Source: Paraphotobacterium marinum | Lineage (GTDB): Bacteria > Pseudomonadota > Gammaproteobacteria > Enterobacterales > Vibrionaceae | Reading direction: 5' to 3' | DNA length: 64,000 bases | Assembly: GCF_002216855.1 (NCBI RefSeq) | Contig: NZ_CP022355.1 | Coordinates: forward strand, 372,001-436,000 | Shown here: positions 9,010-19,736 of the stretch, in pieces | Layout: every line of letters starts with the position of its first letter | How positions within the stretch are numbered: the first letter of the stretch is position 1 | The notes under the pieces: generated by a model | What the model saw: the letters and a program-made list of their open reading frames with translations, nothing else | Databases searched by the model: none | Told to the model about the DNA's origin: nothing | Made by a program: the position numbers and the translations under genes

Positions 9010-11754
9010 TTACAATTTCCCGCAACATTGTTTGTATTTTTTCCCAGAACCACAAGGACATTGCTCATTTCGCCCTACTTTTCTGTCATCTCTTTTAAAA
9101 GGTGTTTTAGGAGCATTATCCATTAAATCAATCTCATCACTTTCTACTTCTTCACTAGTAGAAAACTGCTCTTTTGAACTTTCATGATTAAATGTTTGCT
9201 TTTTAGCTAATTCCTCAGCTAATCTAGCTCTTTCAATCTCTAGTTTTTCTAGCTCATCTTCTTCCTGAACTTGAACTTTAGAAAGCGTGGCTATAGAATC
9301 ATATTTTAAATTATCAAGCATTTCCTCAAACAATTCAAAAGACTCTTTTTTATATTCTTGTTTAGGATTCTTCTGTGCATATCCCCGTAAGTGAATACCC
9401 TGACGTAAGTGATCCATTGCAGATAAATGCTCTTTCCAAAGTGAATCTAGGTTTTGTAACATAATATTTGTTTCAAAACTTCTTAAAATATCTTCTCCAA
9501 CTTGATTTTCTTTATTTTTATAAACATCATTAGATAAATTTAGGACACTCTCATAGACAAGCTCTTCATAAAACTTGCTGTCTTCTAGCCATTCCTCTAA
9601 TGGAATATTGATATCAAAATCAGACTTTAACCTCGCAGCTAAACCTTCTAAATCCCACATATCTTTTATTGATTGAGAAGGAATATATTGTGATATTACA
9701 GAAAACAAAACATCTTCTCTGTTCTGTTTTATCATTTCACTGATATCATCAGAGTTCATTATTTCATTTCTTAATTCATAAACTGCCTGCCTTTGATCAT
9801 TTGCGACATCATCAAATTCTAAAAGTTGCTTCCTAGTATCGAAGTTTCTTCCTTCAACTTTCTTTTGTGCATTAGCTATCGAGCGTGTTACAAGTTTGTG
9901 CTCAATAGCTTCACCTTCCTCCATACCAAGCTTTTTCATCATATTTGCTAATCTATCCGATGCAAATATTCTCATTAATGAGTCATCCAAAGAAAGATAA
10001 AATCTTGATGAACCAACATCTCCTTGTCTACCAGATCTTCCTCTTAATTGGTTATCTATTCTTCTAGACTCATGCCTCTCAGTTCCAATGATATGAAGAC
10101 CGCCTGATTTTAAGACTTTTTCATGTTCTTCTTTCCATTGTTTTTTAGCTTTTTCAATGGATTCCCTATCATCAGGATTTAGATGATTTAATTCATTCTG
10201 TAAACTTCCACCTAAAACTATATCAGTTCCTCTTCCTGCCATATTGGTAGCAATTGTAACTGCACTAGACTTGCCAGCTTCAGCAATTATATCTGCTTCT
10301 TTTTCATGGAACTTAGCATTTAAAACATTATGCTTAATGTTATTTTTGGTTAGTTCTTTTGATAAGATTTCAGATTTTTCAATTGAAACTGTACCTACAA
10401 GAGATGGCTGTCCTTTTTCTACTCTATATTTAATATCTTTAACAATAGCTGAAAATTTTTCATTTTCTGTAAGATAGACTAAATCTGCTAAGTCTTTTCT
10501 TTGCATAGGTTTGTTAGTAGGAATTACTACAGTATCAAGACCATAAATAGATCTAAACTCAAAAGCTTCAGTATCAGCTGTCCCTGTCATACCTGAAAGC
10601 TTTTCATACAAGCGAAAATAGTTTTGAAATGTTATTGAGGCTAGTGTTTGATTCTCATTTTGAATTTTAACTCTTTCTTTAGCCTCCACTGCTTGATGAA
10701 GACCTTCAGACCATCTTCTTCCTGGCATTGTTCGACCAGTATGTTCATCAACGATAACAATCTCATTATTTTGAACAATATAATCGACATTTTTTTCAAA
10801 TAAAACATGCGCTCTTAATGCTGCATTGATATGATGTAATAAGCTTATATTATTAGGTGAATAAAGTGATTCAGACTCTTTCATTAATTCATTCTTAATT
10901 AAGAGCTCTTCTATATAAATTTGTCCATTTTCTGTTAAGTAAGCCTGTTTAGATTTTTCGTCAACGGTATAATGTCCATCACCCCTATATTCTTGGCTAT
11001 CTTCTTTATCTTGTTTCTTTAACGATGGAATAAGCTTATCAATGCTTTCGTACATTGCAGAGCTATCCTCTGCAGGACCTGATATAATTAAAGGAGTTCG
11101 AGCTTCATCAATCAATATGGAATCAACTTCATCTACAATTGCGAAAAATAAGTCCCTTTGGACTTTTTCTTCAGGATTAAAGGTCATGTTATCTCGTAAA
11201 TAATCAAAACCAAATTCATTATTTGTTCCATAAGTTATGTCAGCATTATAAGCTTCCTTTTTTTCAGGCGGCGTTAACTCTGAAGTATTTACGGCAACTG
11301 ATAAACCTAAAAACTCAAATAGCTCTTTATTAGTTTCACAATCTCGTTTAGCTAGGTAATCATTTACAGTAATTACATGAACACTTTTTCCTTTTAATGC
11401 ATTTAAATATGCGGCTAGGGTTGCTGTTAGCGTTTTCCCTTCACCAGTTCTCATTTCTGCAATTTTACCGTCATTAAGTACCATTGCCCCTATTAACTGG
11501 ACATCAAAGTGACGCATACCATTAACTCTTAAAGATGCCTCTCTCACAACAGAAAATGCTTCTGGTAAAATATCTTCTAAACTTTCACCCTTTTGAACTC
11601 TTTTTTTAAACTCTAAAGTTTTTTGTTGCAATTCATTATTCGACAATTTTGAAAATTGAGGTTCAATTTGATTAATCTTGTCGACTACTTTTCTCATTGA
11701 TTTTAAAGTCCGATCATTTCGACTTCCAAAAATTTTTGCTAATAATTTAGACAT
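9010..11754 (-). CDS. secA: Preprotein translocase ATPase SecA
   Basis: Motor ATPase that drives precursors through SecYEG. The 914-residue product has Walker A GEGKT at residues 104-108, VNDYLAKRD, Walker B-like [17 protein letters not shown], the second nucleotide fold with [15 protein letters not shown] and [16 protein letters not shown], and helical scaffold sequences such as [21 protein letters not shown]. It ends in the SecB/lipid-binding zinc motif [15 protein letters not shown]. The stop abuts the mutT start. It is separated from lpxC by 121 bases with a terminator-like hairpin; there is no room for a secM gene, which in E. coli regulates secA. Confidence 0.98.
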   Translation of the reverse strand: MSKLLAKIFGSRNDRTLKSMRKVVDKINQIEPQFSKLSNNELQQKTLEFKKRVQKGESLEDILPEAFSVVREASLRVNGMRHFDVQLIGAMVLNDGKIAEMRTGEGKTLTATLAAYLNALKGKSVHVITVNDYLAKRDCETNKELFEFLGLSVAVNTSELTPPEKKEAYNADITYGTNNEFGFDYLRDNMTFNPEEKVQRDLFFAIVDEVDSILIDEARTPLIISGPAEDSSAMYESIDKLIPSLKKQDKEDSQEYRGDGHYTVDEKSKQAYLTENGQIYIEELLIKNELMKESESLYSPNNISLLHHINAALRAHVLFEKNVDYIVQNNEIVIVDEHTGRTMPGRRWSEGLHQAVEAKERVKIQNENQTLASITFQNYFRLYEKLSGMTGTADTEAFEFRSIYGLDTVVIPTNKPMQRKDLADLVYLTENEKFSAIVKDIKYRVEKGQPSLVGTVSIEKSEILSKELTKNNIKHNVLNAKFHEKEADIIAEAGKSSAVTIATNMAGRGTDIVLGGSLQNELNHLNPDDRESIEKAKKQWKEEHEKVLKSGGLHIIGTERHESRRIDNQLRGRSGRQGDVGSSRFYLSLDDSLMRIFASDRLANMMKKLGMEEGEAIEHKLVTRSIANAQKKVEGRNFDTRKQLLEFDDVANDQRQAVYELRNEIMNSDDISEMIKQNREDVLFSVISQYIPSQSIKDMWDLEGLAARLKSDFDINIPLEEWLEDSKFYEELVYESVLNLSNDVYKNKENQVGEDILRSFETNIMLQNLDSLWKEHLSAMDHLRQGIHLRGYAQKNPKQEYKKESFELFEEMLDNLKYDSIATLSKVQVQEEDELEKLEIERARLAEELAKKQTFNHESSKEQFSTSEEVESDEIDLMDNAPKTPFKRDDRKVGRNEQCPCGSGKKYKQCCGKL

Positions 11755-11788
11755 AAGAATACTTTTATTTCTCGAGATTTTTTGTTAA

Positions 11789-11834
11789 TAAAAAAAAAAT
11801 AATATGTCATTGTATAAATTCAATAACATATTAT
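11789..11834 (-). terminator. Terminator-like hairpin between lpxC and secA
   Basis: Two 14-base arms (11799-11812 and 11821-11834) pair with one mismatch around an 8-base loop. On the minus strand the stem is followed by about ten T. It is very AT-rich, so its strength is uncertain. It would end dcw/lpxC transcription, or act as an attenuator in front of secA. Confidence 0.55.
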
Positions 11835-11875
11835 CAATAAAAAAATTGTGTTGACTGATGAGTAACAGGGAGGTA

Positions 11876-12787
11876 CTAAGCAAATGCTAAATTAGCGTCA
11901 TTTAAAAATTTTATTTGCTTCTCTTCATCAGTGGTTAACGTAATAATTTCATAACTTTCATTATTAGACAGGAGCTCCCTGACCAATAAGTTGTTAAGTC
12001 CATGTCCTGGTTTGTACGCCTTTAGTTCACCTAATACATTAAAACCACAAACAAAAAGATCACCAATTGCATCAAGTGCCTTATGTTTGACTACTTCATT
12101 ATCAAACCTAAAACCTTCTTCGTTTATTACTTTGTAGTCATCCAGAACAATAGCGCAGTCTAATCCACCACCAAGACATTTATTTTGTGATCTAAGATAT
12201 TCAAAATCTCTCATAAAACCTAAAGTTCTAGCTCTACTTAATTTATCAATGAAATTTTTTGTACTAAAATCAAGGGTTACATTTTGTACACCTAACTCCG
12301 GATGGTCAAAATCTGTTGTAATATCAATTTTGAATCCATTAAAAGGAGAAAGTTTTATCCATTTATCGCCATCTTTAACTTCAATAGTTTTTTTAATTTT
12401 CAAAAATTTCTTTTTATTTGAAAGTTCTCGAATACCTGCTGATTTAATGAGATAAATGAATGGACTTGCACTGCCATCCATAATTGGTATTTCATCAGCA
12501 TCAACCTCAATAATAGCGTTATCAATACCCATTGCAAATAGGGCTGCATTAAGATGTTCAATAGTGGAAATTGTATTGCCATCGTTATCAACTAAGGCTG
12601 TGCACAACATTGTATCTTGTACACGATTGGCGTCTAATTTTATTTCAACATTAGGAACAAGATCCACTCTTTTATATATGATACCAGTATTTGCTAAGGC
12701 AGGTTTCATTTTTAACAATACCCTTTTTCCAGAGTGCAAACCAACACCTACAGTTTCAACCGTGTTGGCCAGAGTTCTTTGCTTCAT
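11876..12787 (-). CDS. lpxC: UDP-3-O-acyl-N-acetylglucosamine deacetylase
   Basis: Zinc amidase and committed step of lipid A synthesis. The 303-residue product starts KQRTLANTVETVGVGLHSGK, the family N-terminus. The zinc ligands are visible: His in STIEHLNAALFAMGIDN (about residue 79) and His/Asp in VKHKALDAIGDL (about 238 and 242). IPIMDGSASPF and FMRDFEYLRSQN are also conserved. It lies at the end of the dcw cluster after ftsZ, as in E. coli. Its presence shows the cell makes lipid A, in keeping with the lpt and mla genes elsewhere in the window. The C-terminal residues that act as the FtsH degradation signal in E. coli (LAFA-like) appear kept as NLAFA. Confidence 0.98.
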   Translation of the reverse strand: MKQRTLANTVETVGVGLHSGKRVLLKMKPALANTGIIYKRVDLVPNVEIKLDANRVQDTMLCTALVDNDGNTISTIEHLNAALFAMGIDNAIIEVDADEIPIMDGSASPFIYLIKSAGIRELSNKKKFLKIKKTIEVKDGDKWIKLSPFNGFKIDITTDFDHPELGVQNVTLDFSTKNFIDKLSRARTLGFMRDFEYLRSQNKCLGGGLDCAIVLDDYKVINEEGFRFDNEVVKHKALDAIGDLFVCGFNVLGELKAYKPGHGLNNLLVRELLSNNESYEIITLTTDEEKQIKFLNDANLAFA

Positions 12788-12860
12788 GTTAGGGTACCTT
12801 TTTTCAATTAAATTAATGCTATTTTAAACAATGTTTTATATAATTGCAAGAATTTGTTAA

Positions 12861-12890
12861 CTTCTCCGATAAATTTTAGTATCGGAGAAG
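12861..12890 (-). terminator. Stem-loop between ftsZ and lpxC
   Basis: Perfect 11-bp inverted repeat (CTTCTCCGATA at 12861-12871 and its complement at 12880-12890) with an 8-base loop, placed 11 bases after the ftsZ stop. No T run follows on the minus strand, so it could be a weak terminator or a 3'-end-protecting hairpin. Confidence 0.5.
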
Positions 12891-12901
12891 TAGCAAGAGT
12901 A

Positions 12902-14059
12902 TTAATCAGCTTGTTTTCTTAAAAATGCAGGGATATCCAGATAATCATGTTCTGGTTTATTTTTATTAATTTCATTTTTATTTTGAGCTGTTGACTGCAT
13001 ATGCCGTTGCGCTGTTTCATTTAATTGAGGTCGACTTTGTTGTGGCTCGACGCTTCTATTTATTTCCTTTTCACGTGAAACTATTGATATATCAGGCTTA
13101 CGTTCACCTCCAATACCAGTTGCAACAACAGTTACTCTCAACTCATCTGACATCTCTGGATCTAAAGAGGTTCCTATAACAACAGTAGCATTATCCGAGG
13201 CGAAAGCTTTAACCGTATTACCTACAGTTTCAAACTCATCAAGTTTCATATCAAAGCCAGCCGTAATATTCACTAATACTCCGCGAGCCCCAGCAAGATC
13301 AATGTCTTCCAAAAGAGGAGATGAAATTGCCATTTCAGCAGCTTCCTCTGCTCGATCATCGCCAATAGCAACGCCACTACCCATCATTGCATGGCCCATC
13401 TCTGACATAACAGTCCTAACATCTGCAAAATCGACGTTTATGTGACCAGGACGAGTAATAAGCTCAGCAATTCCTTGAACAGCATTTTTCAATACATCAT
13501 TTGCTTTGGCGAAAGCATCTAGTAATGTAATGCCTCGACCCAGCACTTTTAATAATTTCTCATTTGGAATCGTTATTAAAGAGTCAACATATTTTGACAA
13601 CTCTTCTATACCTTTTTCCGCGAAGGCTAGTCTTTTTTTTCCTTCAAAGCTAAAAGGCTTCGTAACAACCGCAACTGTTAAAATACCAAGTTCTTTAGCA
13701 ACTTCAGCAATTATAGGAGCAGCTCCTGTTCCAGTACCACCACCCATTCCAGCTGCAATAAATACCATATCGGCACCTTCAAGTTCAGCTTTAATCGCTT
13801 CTTTATTCTCAATAGCTGAATCCCTACCAACTTCAGGATTGGCACCAGCTCCAAGTCCCTTTGTTATATCGCTCCCTATTTGAATAACAGAAGTAACAGT
13901 TGCTTTTTTCAAAGCCTGAGCATCAGTATTAACGCTAATAAAGTCAACACCTTCTATAGATTCTCTTACCATGTGTTCGACAGCGTTTCCTCCGCCTCCG
14001 CCTACACCTATAACTTTAATGATAGCTTCATCTGAAATATCCATCATCGGTTCAAACAT
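12902..14059 (-). CDS. ftsZ: Cell division GTPase FtsZ
   Basis: Tubulin-like GTPase that forms the Z ring. The start MFEPMMD at 14059 matches the family and has GGAGA about 7 bases upstream; an in-frame ATG at 14077 would add six residues and is less likely. Motifs seen: [16 protein letters not shown], the tubulin signature [13 protein letters not shown] near residue 105, and the T7-loop region [15 protein letters not shown] Gln/Asn-rich linker follows, then the conserved C-terminal peptide [14 protein letters not shown] that binds FtsA, ZipA and ZapD. The product is 385 residues. It follows ftsA by 26 bases in the dcw cluster. Confidence 0.98.
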   Translation of the reverse strand: MFEPMMDISDEAIIKVIGVGGGGGNAVEHMVRESIEGVDFISVNTDAQALKKATVTSVIQIGSDITKGLGAGANPEVGRDSAIENKEAIKAELEGADMVFIAAGMGGGTGTGAAPIIAEVAKELGILTVAVVTKPFSFEGKKRLAFAEKGIEELSKYVDSLITIPNEKLLKVLGRGITLLDAFAKANDVLKNAVQGIAELITRPGHINVDFADVRTVMSEMGHAMMGSGVAIGDDRAEEAAEMAISSPLLEDIDLAGARGVLVNITAGFDMKLDEFETVGNTVKAFASDNATVVIGTSLDPEMSDELRVTVVATGIGGERKPDISIVSREKEINRSVEPQQSRPQLNETAQRHMQSTAQNKNEINKNKPEHDYLDIPAFLRKQAD

Positions 14060-14085
14060 TTTGTTATCTCCGTTCAATTATTAGT

Positions 14086-15342
14086 TTAAAATTCTTTACG
14101 AAACCAATTTGTGACCTTAGTTAAAATACTATAGGTTTTTTTTGGTTCTGCAATATTTTTCTTTAAATAATGTCGATTATCTCTGGCATATTTTAATAAT
14201 CCAACAGCCGTAGCATAATCGGGGGCTTCAATCTTTTCATTTAGCCCATAAACACCTACAGGGACTCCAACTCTTGCTTGCATTTGAAAAATTCTTTCAG
14301 CGCAATCAGCAATTCCCTCTATTTTAGAAGCACCGCCTGTTAAAACAACCCCTGCGGCAAGATGATGCTTCGTTCCTGATGAATTCAAATTTATTTGAAT
14401 TTCATCAATTTTTTCTCGAATCATGCCAAAAAGCTCGATATACCTTGGTTCAATAACTTCAGCAAGTGTCTTACTATGGAGTGTTCTTGATGGTCGACCT
14501 CCTACACTTGGAACATCGATTTTATCATCTTTATTTACTTCTGAACTTAGTGCGCAACCAAACTTAACTTTTAATTCTTCGGCATTATTTGTCGGTGTTC
14601 CAAAAGCATAAGCAATATCAGCGGTCACATTATTACCAGCATAAGGAATAACAGCAGCATACCTTAGTGAACCCCCTGTCCAAATAGCCAAATCCATAGT
14701 TCCGGCTCCAATATCTATCAGACATACGCCAAGTTCTTTTTCATCCATAGTAAGCGATGAATGACTAGATGCTAAACCTGAAAAAATTAAATCGTCAACT
14801 TTTAAATTACATCTCTGAACAGCTTTTACCAAATTTTGCGCCATATCATTATGACAATTTATCATGTGAACCGTTGCTTCCATCCTAACTCCAGAAAGTC
14901 CAACAGGGTTTTTTATTCCTTGTTGAAAATCAATCGTAAACTCTTGTGGAATCACATGTAACGTTTTATATTCATTGTTAATTTTTACAGATCTTGCTGT
15001 ATGTATAACATTTTCAACATCTTTTTGTGTCACTTCTTTGTCAGAAATTGGCACCATCCCTTTTTCCGTTTGACATACTATATGACGACCTGATAATGAA
15101 AGGTAGACATTAGAAATCTCACATTCTGACATCTCCTCAGCTTTATTTATTGCATTTTGAACTGATAATATTACAGACTCCAAATCATTAACACCGCCTT
15201 TATCAACTCCAGCTGATGGTGAGCTACCAAAACCAATAATATTTATTTCATTTTCATTAATACATTCACCAATCACAACTGATATTTTCGAAGTACCAAT
15301 ATCTAGGCCTACTATAATTTGTTTATCAATTAACTTTGTCAT
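14086..15342 (-). CDS. ftsA: Cell division protein FtsA (actin-like Z-ring membrane anchor)
   Basis: Actin-fold ATPase that ties FtsZ to the inner membrane. The 418-residue product has phosphate-1 motif IVGLDIGTSKISVVIGE, the phosphate-2 region VCLIDIGAGTMDLAIW (about residue 205) and the adenosine motif VVLTGGASKIEGI (about 335). The C-terminal amphipathic membrane-binding helix is seen as VTNWFRKEF. It sits between ftsQ and ftsZ as in E. coli. Confidence 0.97.
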   Translation of the reverse strand: MTKLIDKQIIVGLDIGTSKISVVIGECINENEINIIGFGSSPSAGVDKGGVNDLESVILSVQNAINKAEEMSECEISNVYLSLSGRHIVCQTEKGMVPISDKEVTQKDVENVIHTARSVKINNEYKTLHVIPQEFTIDFQQGIKNPVGLSGVRMEATVHMINCHNDMAQNLVKAVQRCNLKVDDLIFSGLASSHSSLTMDEKELGVCLIDIGAGTMDLAIWTGGSLRYAAVIPYAGNNVTADIAYAFGTPTNNAEELKVKFGCALSSEVNKDDKIDVPSVGGRPSRTLHSKTLAEVIEPRYIELFGMIREKIDEIQINLNSSGTKHHLAAGVVLTGGASKIEGIADCAERIFQMQARVGVPVGVYGLNEKIEAPDYATAVGLLKYARDNRHYLKKNIAEPKKTYSILTKVTNWFRKEF

Positions 15343-15360
15343 TGTTTTTCATTTCATCCA

Positions 15361-16071
15361 TTAACGCCACCCAACAGCAACACCTCTTTTATATCTTAGG
15401 TCTACATATTTTATTGGCTTGTTTTGTTTCAAAATGTACGGGTAAATTTTTATAAAACGTCTAAATCTTTTTATTAAATCATCACTTCCCAAATATAGTA
15501 ATATCTTATTATTTAAAATAACTTCCCAGGAGTTTATTTCCGAGCAATTTACTTTGAGAATTTTCATTTGTTTTGAGTCATGACTAAGAATTGATGATAA
15601 TATTTTATACTTTTTAAAAACTAATAATTCTTTTTTTTCAGGTCCATCAAGTTTCACTAGATTTATGTATTTATCCTTACCAACTGAAGAAAAAATTTCC
15701 CCATAATCATTCAATATATATTTCCTATTCCAAATAGCATATGGCTCTTGTTCTTTAACATTAATATTTAAAATATCAGGCCATTTTTTTGTAATCTGCG
15801 CCTGATAAATCCATGAATATTTAGCTTCAATATTTTCTTTTAACTTATTCACATTTACGGAAAAAAAACCAATATTTTTCAATTGTTTTTTTACTGATAG
15901 CTCTATATTTTTTTTTGATACATGAGTTAACTGTCCTGTAATAGTAATAGTATTTATTTTTTTTTCGTTCCACTTTAATACAGAAAAAATCAAATAAATA
16001 ACTAAGATAATCAAAATTAACAAAGAACTAAGATAAAAAAGTAATCCCTTTCGTTGTATCAATTTAAACAC
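15361..16071 (-). CDS. ftsQ: Cell division protein FtsQ
   Basis: Single-pass inner-membrane protein that links the early and late divisome through FtsB/FtsL. A transmembrane segment lies at residues 9-31 (LLFYLSSLLILIILVIYLIF). The POTRA domain begins INTITITGQLTHVSKKNIE, followed by the FtsQ beta domain with the conserved WPDILNINVKEQEPYAIWN and a C-terminal YVDLRYKRGVAVGW. Its 236 residues are about 40 fewer than in E. coli. It contains a run of nine A (15908-15916 on the plus strand as T) that stays in frame. It lies directly after murC; no ddl gene is present in the cluster. Confidence 0.93.
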   Translation of the reverse strand: MFKLIQRKGLLFYLSSLLILIILVIYLIFSVLKWNEKKINTITITGQLTHVSKKNIELSVKKQLKNIGFFSVNVNKLKENIEAKYSWIYQAQITKKWPDILNINVKEQEPYAIWNRKYILNDYGEIFSSVGKDKYINLVKLDGPEKKELLVFKKYKILSSILSHDSKQMKILKVNCSEINSWEVILNNKILLYLGSDDLIKRFRRFIKIYPYILKQNKPIKYVDLRYKRGVAVGWR

Positions 16072-16090
16072 TTTAAATCGTCCCCTTCAA

Positions 16091-17521
16091 TTAAAGTTTT
16101 CTCCATTGATTAATCAAGCTCGTACATATTTGACTCACATCCCCGGCACCTTGAGTTAGAATGATATCATTGTTATCTACCTTATTTTCAATAACAGAGC
16201 ATAAAGTTGATTTATCCTTTACAAAAATTGGATCAATTTTGCCTCTATTTCTGATACTTCGACACAATGACTTACTATCTGCACCAATAATTTTTTCTTC
16301 ACCTGCCGCATAAACATCAAGGACAATCAAAACATCAACTTTTTCAAGAACATCAACAAATTCATCAAACATATCTCTAGTTCGTGAGTAACGGTGTGGT
16401 TGAAAAATCATAACTAATCGTCGATCAGGCCACCCTTTTTTTGCAGCATTAATTGTAACACCAACTTCACTTGGGTGATGCCCGTAATCATCGACAACTT
16501 TTACAATATTTTCATTTACAAGGTAGTTGCCTAAGATGTCAAATCTTCTTCCTGCACCAGTGAAAGTTGATAGTGCTTTTTGAATTTTATTAATAGATAT
16601 ATTATCTTCCAGAGCAACAGAAATTGCAGCTGCTGCATTCAAGGCATTATGCTCACCAGGGCAATTCAATTCAATTGTAAAGCGATCTTTTCCGTACTTG
16701 ACAACATCAAAAGTTGATTTGTTTTTAATTTGTTTAAAATTAGAAACACACAAATCTGCACTCAGTGAAAACCCATAAGTGATTACTTTTCTAGAAATTC
16801 TCTTTAATATTTCTCTATTAATTGGATCGTCTAAACATATGACAGCTATACCATAAAATGGTAATCTATGTATGAAATCTAAAAAAACATCCTTAAGCCT
16901 TTCTATATCACCGTTGTATGTATCCATATGATCTTCTTCAATATTTGTTATGATGGAAACAATTGGTGACAAGTGCAAAAAAGAGGCATCACTTTCGTCA
17001 GCTTCTGCTATGAAATATCTACTCTTTCCTAGCTGTGCACTCGAGTTTATATTTTTAACTATCCCACCGTTCACCGATGTTGGATCTAAGCCTGCCGTTA
17101 AATATATATGTGTAAGCATTGCTGTTGTTGTTGTTTTTCCATGGGTACCTGCAACAGCTATACCATGTTTAAACCTCATTAATTCAGCAAGCATTTCTGC
17201 TCTCCGAATTATAGGTATTCTGTTTTTTTTGGCTTCAATTATTTCAGGATTACGTGTGTTTATAGCTGATGACACAACAACTACACTAACCCCATCAATA
17301 TTTTCTGATTGATGGCCTATAAAAATATTTACACCTTTTTGTTTTAACTTTAAAACAGTTGCAGTTTCTTTAATATCAGAGCCTGAAACATCATACCCCT
17401 CATTAACTAAGATCTCTGCGATACCGCTCATGCCTGAGCCACCTATACCAATAAAGTGAATTTTTTTAACTCTACCCATTTCAGGGAAAAATGCTTTAAG
17501 GGAATTATTATTTTCTATCAT
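16091..17521 (-). CDS. murC: UDP-N-acetylmuramate--L-alanine ligase
   Basis: Adds L-Ala to UDP-MurNAc, the first cytoplasmic peptide step of peptidoglycan synthesis. The 476-residue product has the N-terminal Rossmann motif [18 protein letters not shown], the ATP-binding [13 protein letters not shown] near residue 125, [24 protein letters not shown], and the C-terminal [10 protein letters not shown] and FQPHRYSRT. All are diagnostic for MurC. It sits one base from murG and 19 from ftsQ. Confidence 0.98.
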   Translation of the reverse strand: MIENNNSLKAFFPEMGRVKKIHFIGIGGSGMSGIAEILVNEGYDVSGSDIKETATVLKLKQKGVNIFIGHQSENIDGVSVVVVSSAINTRNPEIIEAKKNRIPIIRRAEMLAELMRFKHGIAVAGTHGKTTTTAMLTHIYLTAGLDPTSVNGGIVKNINSSAQLGKSRYFIAEADESDASFLHLSPIVSIITNIEEDHMDTYNGDIERLKDVFLDFIHRLPFYGIAVICLDDPINREILKRISRKVITYGFSLSADLCVSNFKQIKNKSTFDVVKYGKDRFTIELNCPGEHNALNAAAAISVALEDNISINKIQKALSTFTGAGRRFDILGNYLVNENIVKVVDDYGHHPSEVGVTINAAKKGWPDRRLVMIFQPHRYSRTRDMFDEFVDVLEKVDVLIVLDVYAAGEEKIIGADSKSLCRSIRNRGKIDPIFVKDKSTLCSVIENKVDNNDIILTQGAGDVSQICTSLINQWRKL

Positions 17522-17522
17522 T

Positions 17523-18565
17523 TCATTTTACTTCTCTAAGAATCTTTATAATTTTTTTTGTAGAGTCTATTTGACCAAGTTGTTTTGCCTTTTGGGACAT
17601 GCTTAATAATTTATCTCTAGTCAAACTTGATATAGTAGAGTTAATATTATCCTCTAAAAGTGAATCCTCTTCAATTAGGTATGAGACCTTATTTTCAACT
17701 AAATACTTAGCGTTTAACTTTTGTTGATTATCTCCATGTTTGTAAGGGACAAAAATTGCTGGTAAACCTGATACAGCCAATTCAGAAACAGTTAAAGCTC
17801 CTGAACGACAAATAGCTAAGTCAGCCCATTTGTATGCTTGTGACACATCATCTATAAAATCTACAACGTTTGCTTTTTGGTTAATATAATTTTTTTGGTT
17901 GATTCTGATTGATTTTTACCTGATTGATGCAATATATTAAATTCTTGTAACTGATCAAGTGTTCTTGAAACCCTTTCGTTCATGACTCTAGCTCCCTGAC
18001 TGCCTCCCATTACCAAAATATTAAGAGGTCGATCTTTATCATCATCAATGCCAATAGAAAAATCAGCATTGATAATTTCAGTTCGTATTGGATTGCCTAC
18101 AGTAACAGCATTTTTAATCGTGCCTGGAAAAGCTTGTAAAATAACATTAGATATTTTAGCTAACAATTTGTTAGTAATGCCGGCAACTGCATTTGATTCA
18201 TGAATAACCAAAGGAATATTTAATGTTTTTGCCGCAACGCCTCCTGGACCAGTCACAAAACCACCCATGCCCAAAGCAATGTCAGGTTTAAATTTTTTTA
18301 TGATTTTTCGAGCTTGAAAAGTAGCTCTCAAAATCATGAAAGGTGCTTGAATTAACTTTTTGAATCCATTCCCCTTTATGCCATCTACCTTAATAAATTT
18401 AATATTATAACCATATTGAGGTACGATTGATGATTCCATTCGATTTTGGGTGCCTAACCATAAAATTTCCCACCCAATTTTAGATAATTCATCAGCTATT
18501 ACAAGTGCGGGAAATATATGTCCGCCCGTTCCACCAGCCATAATTAATATTTTTTTCTTATTCAT
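17523..18565 (-). pseudogene. murG: MurG N-acetylglucosaminyl transferase (lipid II synthesis), one frameshift
   Basis: Peripheral inner-membrane enzyme that adds GlcNAc to lipid I; essential wherever peptidoglycan is made. The N-terminal part is complete: MAGGTGGHIFPALVIADEL, GMGGFVTGPGGVAAK, HESNAVAGITNKLL, and VMGGSQGARVMNE. The frame stops after about 234 residues at the run of seven A (plus-strand T7 at 17890-17896). One added A restores NQKANVVDFIDDVSQAYKWAD, then CRSGALTVSELAVSGLPAIFVPY with the UDP-GlcNAc-binding Glu, to a stop at 17523. The repaired protein is 347 residues, family length. No second murG is visible, so a true null is hard to accept: slippage or a consensus error is likelier. 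Confidence 0.93.
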
Positions 18566-18568
18566 ATC

Positions 18569-19735
18569 TTAACCATGCACCTTAAAATTTACTCTTCTTT
18601 CATGGTCAATCCTAATGAGCATAGCAATAGCTACAGACATAATAATTAAGCTTGACCCACCGTAGCTAATTAACGGTAAAGTTAGTCCTTTGGGCGGAAT
18701 CATACCAGCTGCTGCACCGATATTTACTAAAGTTTGAAAGGCAAACCAAAAACCAATACCAAAAGACAAATATCCATTAAAAAGCATATTTTTATCTAGA
18801 GACTTTTTACCAATGTAAATAGCTTTCATAACAAGAGTTAGTAATAAGATTAAGACTATAAGTACGCCGACAAATCCCATCTCTTCACCTAAAATAGACA
18901 TAATGAAGTCCGTGTGTGCTTCAGGTAAATATTGTAATTTAATTACGGAATTACCTAACCCTTGCCCAAACCATCCACCTCGACCAAAAGCCATTAGTGA
19001 CTGTGTTAATTGATAACCACTTCCAAAGGGATCTGCCCATGGATCCATAAAAGCAGTAACCCGCTCCATCCTGTAAGGCTCCAATAATACTAATGAAATA
19101 ACCGATAAAACTGCAACACAAATTAAAGCCAAAAACTGCCATAGCTTTGCTCCTGCAATAAATAGCATGCCAATTGTTGTTACCATCATGACAACAAAAG
19201 ATCCAAAGTCTGGCTGAGCTAACAGCAAAATACCCATTACACCCAAAACTATTAGGGGCTTTAAAAAACCATAAAAGCTTTCCTGTACTTGCTCATGTCT
19301 GCGCACCAAATAACCTGACAAAAACAAAAACAACGATAATTTAGCGAACTCCGCTGGTTGAAAATTAAAAACTCCCAAAGGTATCCAGCGAGATGCACCA
19401 TTAACTGTACTACCAACAAAAATTACAACAAGTAATAAAAACAAAGCAACCAGAAGAACTATGCCACTTATCTGGTGCCACCAATACATAGGTATATTTA
19501 AAATAAAAAAGGACAATAATAAAGCCAACAATGCAAATGAACCCTGATGAATTGTAAAGTAGAAAGGCTCATCAAACAATTTCATTGATACTGGTTCTGA
19601 TGCAGATGAAACGATAATCAAACCAACTGCCATAAGTAAAATAGATAACCATACCAACTGTCTATCATATAATACTAAATTATTTGAACTAGTTTTTTTT
19701 TTAGGAACAGTATTTAAAAAAAATTTTTGCAACAA
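18569..19735 (-). CDS. ftsW: Septal peptidoglycan glycosyltransferase FtsW (SEDS family)
   Basis: Polytopic SEDS polymerase that works with FtsI at the septum. The 388-residue product has about ten hydrophobic segments starting at residue 27. Conserved SEDS blocks are [58 protein letters not shown], and [19 protein letters not shown] with the catalytic-loop Asp. Then come [19 protein letters not shown] near the C-terminus. It is packed between murD (1-base gap) and murG (3-base gap). Confidence 0.97.
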   Translation of the reverse strand: MLQKFFLNTVPKKKTSSNNLVLYDRQLVWLSILLMAVGLIIVSSASEPVSMKLFDEPFYFTIHQGSFALLALLLSFFILNIPMYWWHQISGIVLLVALFLLLVVIFVGSTVNGASRWIPLGVFNFQPAEFAKLSLFLFLSGYLVRRHEQVQESFYGFLKPLIVLGVMGILLLAQPDFGSFVVMMVTTIGMLFIAGAKLWQFLALICVAVLSVISLVLLEPYRMERVTAFMDPWADPFGSGYQLTQSLMAFGRGGWFGQGLGNSVIKLQYLPEAHTDFIMSILGEEMGFVGVLIVLILLLTLVMKAIYIGKKSLDKNMLFNGYLSFGIGFWFAFQTLVNIGAAAGMIPPKGLTLPLISYGGSSLIIMSVAIAMLIRIDHERRVNFKVHG

Positions 19736-19736
19736 A

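Noticed and set aside
11755-11875. A secM-like arrest peptide gene before secA
   Set aside because: The gap is only 121 bases, and no open frame with a signal-like or arrest-like sequence fits.
13506-13883. Plus-strand frame of 125 residues with Pro/Ala-rich sequence
   Set aside because: Antisense shadow of ftsZ. The FtsZ frame is conserved throughout.
17885-17900. Programmed ribosomal frameshifting as a designed control of murG
   Set aside because: The run could permit slippage, but no stimulatory hairpin or Shine-Dalgarno-like element is evident. The same type of lesion occurs in 12 unrelated genes, some in T4 or A5 runs that are poor slip sites.
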